From Candidatus Rokubacteria bacterium 13_1_40CM_68_15 (GTDB lineage Bacteria; Methylomirabilota; Methylomirabilia; Rokubacteriales; CSP1-6), in NCBI GenBank assembly GCA_001917585.1, contig MNEG01000102.1, forward strand, positions 1 to 37,997: 37,997 nt of DNA. Direction: 5' to 3'. The notes under the pieces are model-generated. The model did not search any database and was not told where the DNA came from. It saw only the letters and a list, made by a program, of their open reading frames with translations. How positions within the stretch are numbered: position 1 is the first letter of the stretch; every line of letters starts with the position of its first letter. Positions 35,713-37,997 of the stretch are shown here, one piece after another. A program made the position numbers and the translations under genes.

Positions 35713-37011
35713 TTACTTGTTGGCGCGCTCGAACTGGCGCAGCAGGTCGTTGCCGCGCCGCACCGCGGCGTCCAGCGCGTCCTTGGCCGGCGTCTTGCCG
35801 GCCCACACGGCCTCGAGCTCCTCGTCGATCACGTCGCGGATCTGGGCGAAGTTGCCCAGCCGCAGGCCCTTGGAGTTCTCCGTCGGCGTCTTGCCCGTCA
35901 TCTGGAGGATCGAGATCTCGGTGCCGGGATTCTTCTCGTAGAATCCCTGCTTCCTGGTCAGCTCGTAGGCGGCGCGCGTGATCGGCAGGTAGCCGGTGAA
36001 CTGGTGCCAGTCAGCCTGCACCTCGGGCGACGACACGTAGCTGAAGAACTTCGCCACGCCCTTGTAGGCCGGGGGCTGATGACCGGACATCACCCAGAGG
36101 CTGGCGCCGCCGATGATCGTGTTCTGGGGCGCGCCCTTCGTGTCCGGCCAGTAGGGCAGGGTGCCGATGCCGAACTCGAACTTCGCCGTCTTCTTGACGC
36201 CGGCGTACCCCGCCGACGACTCCATCAGCATCCCGCACTCGCCGCTGGTGAACTTCGCCGTGGCCTCGTTGCGCCGCCCGCCGTAGTCGAACAGCTTCGT
36301 CTTCTGCCACTCGCCGAGCTGGGCGACGTGCTTGACGTGAAACGGGCTGTTGAAGCGCAGCTCGGTGTCGAGGCCGCCGAAGCCATTGGCCTTGCTGGCG
36401 AACGGCACATTGTGCCAGGCGGAGAGGTTCTCGAGCTGGATCCACGACTGCCAGTCGGTGGTGAAGCCGCACGGAAGACCGGCCGCCTGGAGCTTCTTGC
36501 CCGCGTCGCCCACCTCCGGCCACGTCGCCGGACCCTTGAGCGGATCGAGGCCGGCCTTCCGGAACGCGTCCTTGTTGTAATAGAGGACCGGCGTCGAGCT
36601 GTTGAACGGCAGCGAGAGCATCTTGCCGTCGGCCGTCGTATAGTACGCGGCCACCGCCGGCAGGTAGGCGGAGGGATCGAAGCGCTCGCCCGCCTCGGCC
36701 ATCAGCGCGTGAACCGGCTTGATCGCGCCACGGGCGGACATCATGGTGGCCGTCCCGACCTCGAACACCTGGACGATCTGGGGTTGCTGGCGGGCACGGA
36801 AGGCGGCGATCGCCGCGGTCATCGTCTCGGTGTAGTTGCCCTTGTAGACCGGCGTGACCTTGTACTCGCTCTGGGTCTTGTTGAACGCGTCCGTGATCTC
36901 CTTCACCTTCTCGCCGAGCGCGCCGCCCATCGCGTGCCACAGCGTGACGTCGGTCTCGGCGGCGGCGGGCGAAACGAGCGCAAGAAGCAACACGACCACG
37001 GCGAGCGCCAT
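35713..37011 (-). CDS. ugpB: Glycerol-3-phosphate-binding protein UgpB-like
   Basis: Periplasmic binding protein for the Ugp importer, which in other species takes up sn-glycerol-3-phosphate and glycerophosphodiesters. ATG 37011 is preferred over the adjacent GTG 37014 because GGAGG lies five bases upstream of it. A signal peptide ([18 protein letters not shown]) precedes the mature domain beginning [36 protein letters not shown] and [15 protein letters not shown] are strongly UgpB-like. 432 aa is close to the E. coli 438. A promoter with an extended -10 lies immediately upstream. Confidence 0.93.
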   Translation of the reverse strand: MALAVVVLLLALVSPAAAETDVTLWHAMGGALGEKVKEITDAFNKTQSEYKVTPVYKGNYTETMTAAIAAFRARQQPQIVQVFEVGTATMMSARGAIKPVHALMAEAGERFDPSAYLPAVAAYYTTADGKMLSLPFNSSTPVLYYNKDAFRKAGLDPLKGPATWPEVGDAGKKLQAAGLPCGFTTDWQSWIQLENLSAWHNVPFASKANGFGGLDTELRFNSPFHVKHVAQLGEWQKTKLFDYGGRRNEATAKFTSGECGMLMESSAGYAGVKKTAKFEFGIGTLPYWPDTKGAPQNTIIGGASLWVMSGHQPPAYKGVAKFFSYVSSPEVQADWHQFTGYLPITRAAYELTRKQGFYEKNPGTEISILQMTGKTPTENSKGLRLGNFAQIRDVIDEELEAVWAGKTPAKDALDAAVRRGNDLLRQFERANK

Positions 37012-37038
37012 CACATCCTCCTCGCGAGCGGTGGCGGG

Positions 37039-37047
37039 ACTATAGCA
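37039..37047 (-). promoter_or_regulatory. Extended -10 promoter element upstream of ugpB
   Basis: The 46 bases between glpD and ugpB contain TGCTATAGT on the minus strand (37039-37047): a TGn extension plus TATAGT, 5/6 to consensus. The start site would fall about 20 bases before the ugpB ATG, just ahead of the GAGGAGG ribosome binding site. No good -35 is seen at 17 bases, which extended -10 promoters tolerate. Confidence 0.45.
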
Positions 37048-37057
37048 CAGGCGTCGG

Positions 37058-37997
37058 TTACGCCTTGAAGCGCTGAGCGCGGGCGACGTGAGCGCGGTAG
37101 GCGTCGAGCTCGGCCTCCCGCCGGCGCGGGCGCCAGCCGAGGAGCGTAGCCATGCGCTGAGCGATGCTCTCGGCGCAATCGAGGCCCTGGCACGCGCTGG
37201 TGCCGATGCCGGTACGCCGGAGCAGCACGTCCTGAAGCGAGACGGCCAGCTCGTCCTGCACGGCCAGGTGCAGCTCGGCCACGATGTCGGGATTCGTGGG
37301 ACAGAGGCGCTCGCCGCCCCCGGCCACCTTGCCGGCCATCTCGATGACGCGACGATAGCCGCGGCCGTACGTCGTCACCAGGATTTCCAACGTTTCACGC
37401 GCGAGGCCCGTCGTCGCCGTCTCCGGAGAGACGTCGAGCCAGGCATGCGCCTCCGTCCGGCCGGCCTCTTCGTCGGCGCCGTCGAGCGTGAGGTCGGCCG
37501 TGCGGCTTCGCGCGCGACGGTCGAGCGTGCCGAGGACGTGGTCGCCCAGGTCGGCGGCCAGGCTCCGGAAGCACGTCAGCTTGGTGCCGGTGATGGACAG
37601 GAACCGGCCGTCTTCCTCGCTGATGACCTTGTGCGCGCGCGAGACGTCGGACGCGCGCGCATTGTCTTCCCACGTGAGCGGGCGGACGCCGGCGTAGGTG
37701 TAGGCGACGTGGCTGGCGGCGACCCGCGGGTCGGGAATCGCCTTCCGGACCTCGGCCAGCAGGTAGTCGACCTCGGCACGGGTCGCTTGAAGGCGGTCGA
37801 GGTCGCCGTCGAAATCGGTGTCGGTGGTGCCGACCAGTGAGAAGCCGCGCCACGGGATGACGAAGATCATGCGATCGTCGCTGGTCGCGTGATACACCGC
37901 GCGCTCGGTGAGGGGCGGCAACAGGCAGTGGATGCCCTTGGTCGTACGCACGAGCCGGCGGCCGCGCTCGGTCACCTTGGCTCGATCGCGGATCTGA
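37058..37997 (-). CDS. glpD: Glycerol-3-phosphate dehydrogenase GlpD, 3' part (N terminus outside the window)
   Basis: FAD-dependent, membrane-associated oxidation of G3P to dihydroxyacetone phosphate, feeding electrons to quinone. The visible 312 codons begin in the middle of the protein; the track's start at 37975 is internal, because the frame remains open to the edge (QIRDRAK before it). Recognisable segments: RTTKGIHCLLPP, FSLVGTTDTDFDGD, AGVRPL and ITGTKLTCFRSLA, where most GlpDs have GGKLTT, then the C-terminal domain with RLCPTNPDIVAEL. The FAD-binding N terminus cannot be checked. It probably heads the same glycerol-phosphate operon. Confidence 0.92.
   Translation of the reverse strand, partial: QIRDRAKVTERGRRLVRTTKGIHCLLPPLTERAVYHATSDDRMIFVIPWRGFSLVGTTDTDFDGDLDRLQATRAEVDYLLAEVRKAIPDPRVAASHVAYTYAGVRPLTWEDNARASDVSRAHKVISEEDGRFLSITGTKLTCFRSLAADLGDHVLGTLDRRARSRTADLTLDGADEEAGRTEAHAWLDVSPETATTGLARETLEILVTTYGRGYRRVIEMAGKVAGGGERLCPTNPDIVAELHLAVQDELAVSLQDVLLRRTGIGTSACQGLDCAESIAQRMATLLGWRPRRREAELDAYRAHVARAQRFKA

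Overview
The window is gene-dense, GC-rich bacterial DNA, and every supported gene lies on the minus strand. Outer-membrane functions (Mla-type MCE system, a SurA-like lipoprotein, zinc-type ribosomal protein L31) and the gene neighbourhoods point to a diderm, probably uncultivated lineage. Methylomirabilota/Rokubacteria or a deltaproteobacterium-like group is my best guess, made from gene content and composition only, with low to moderate confidence. No phage, transposase, CRISPR array or defence system is visible.

Layout, read in the direction of transcription (right to left). (1) 37997-31724 is a glycerol/glycerol-3-phosphate module: glpD (cut by the window edge), ugpB, ugpA, ugpE, a glycerophosphodiester phosphodiesterase and glpK. 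It has no ugpC ATPase. (2) 31623-26657 is a second ABC importer of the FbpABC/AfuABC architecture: binding protein, a divergent PdxA-like dehydrogenase, an ATPase without an ordinary start codon, and a fused double permease. (3) 26582-19864 holds atpZ-atpI-atpB-atpE (part of the ATP synthase membrane sector only), then rex, mfd and a SurA-like peptidyl-prolyl isomerase lipoprotein. (4) 19830-18392 is rho, preceded by a possible 37-codon leader ORF that overlaps its start, and followed by an intrinsic terminator. (5) 18286-8731 is rpmE, prfA, prmC, murA and hisG-D-B-H-A-F-IE, then a small lipoprotein. (6) 8727-75 is mlaE-mlaF-mlaD followed by radA, a YacL-type PIN/TRAM protein, ispD, ispF, cysS and rlmB, a gene order well known from Bacillus. 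A good promoter inside the end of rlmB serves tRNA-Thr(UGU), which runs off the left edge.

Most neighbouring genes overlap by 1-8 bases (ATGA, GTGA or TGATG), so long cotranscribed and translationally coupled units are likely. From rpmE to rlmB I find no convincing terminator over about 18 kb.

The least ordinary feature is two families of short dispersed repeats that sit at, or inside, coding sequence boundaries. Family A (56-bp unit) is a three-copy array between mlaE and mlaF, where it helps form the mlaE stop codon, and a diverged copy lies in frame inside hisF as an extra loop. Family B (65-bp unit) is a 3.3-copy array that supplies the C-terminal tail and stop codon of HisG, and a single copy lies where the start of the ABC ATPase gene should be. 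This resembles the behaviour of protein-coding palindromic repeats known from Rickettsia, although these units are not obviously palindromic.
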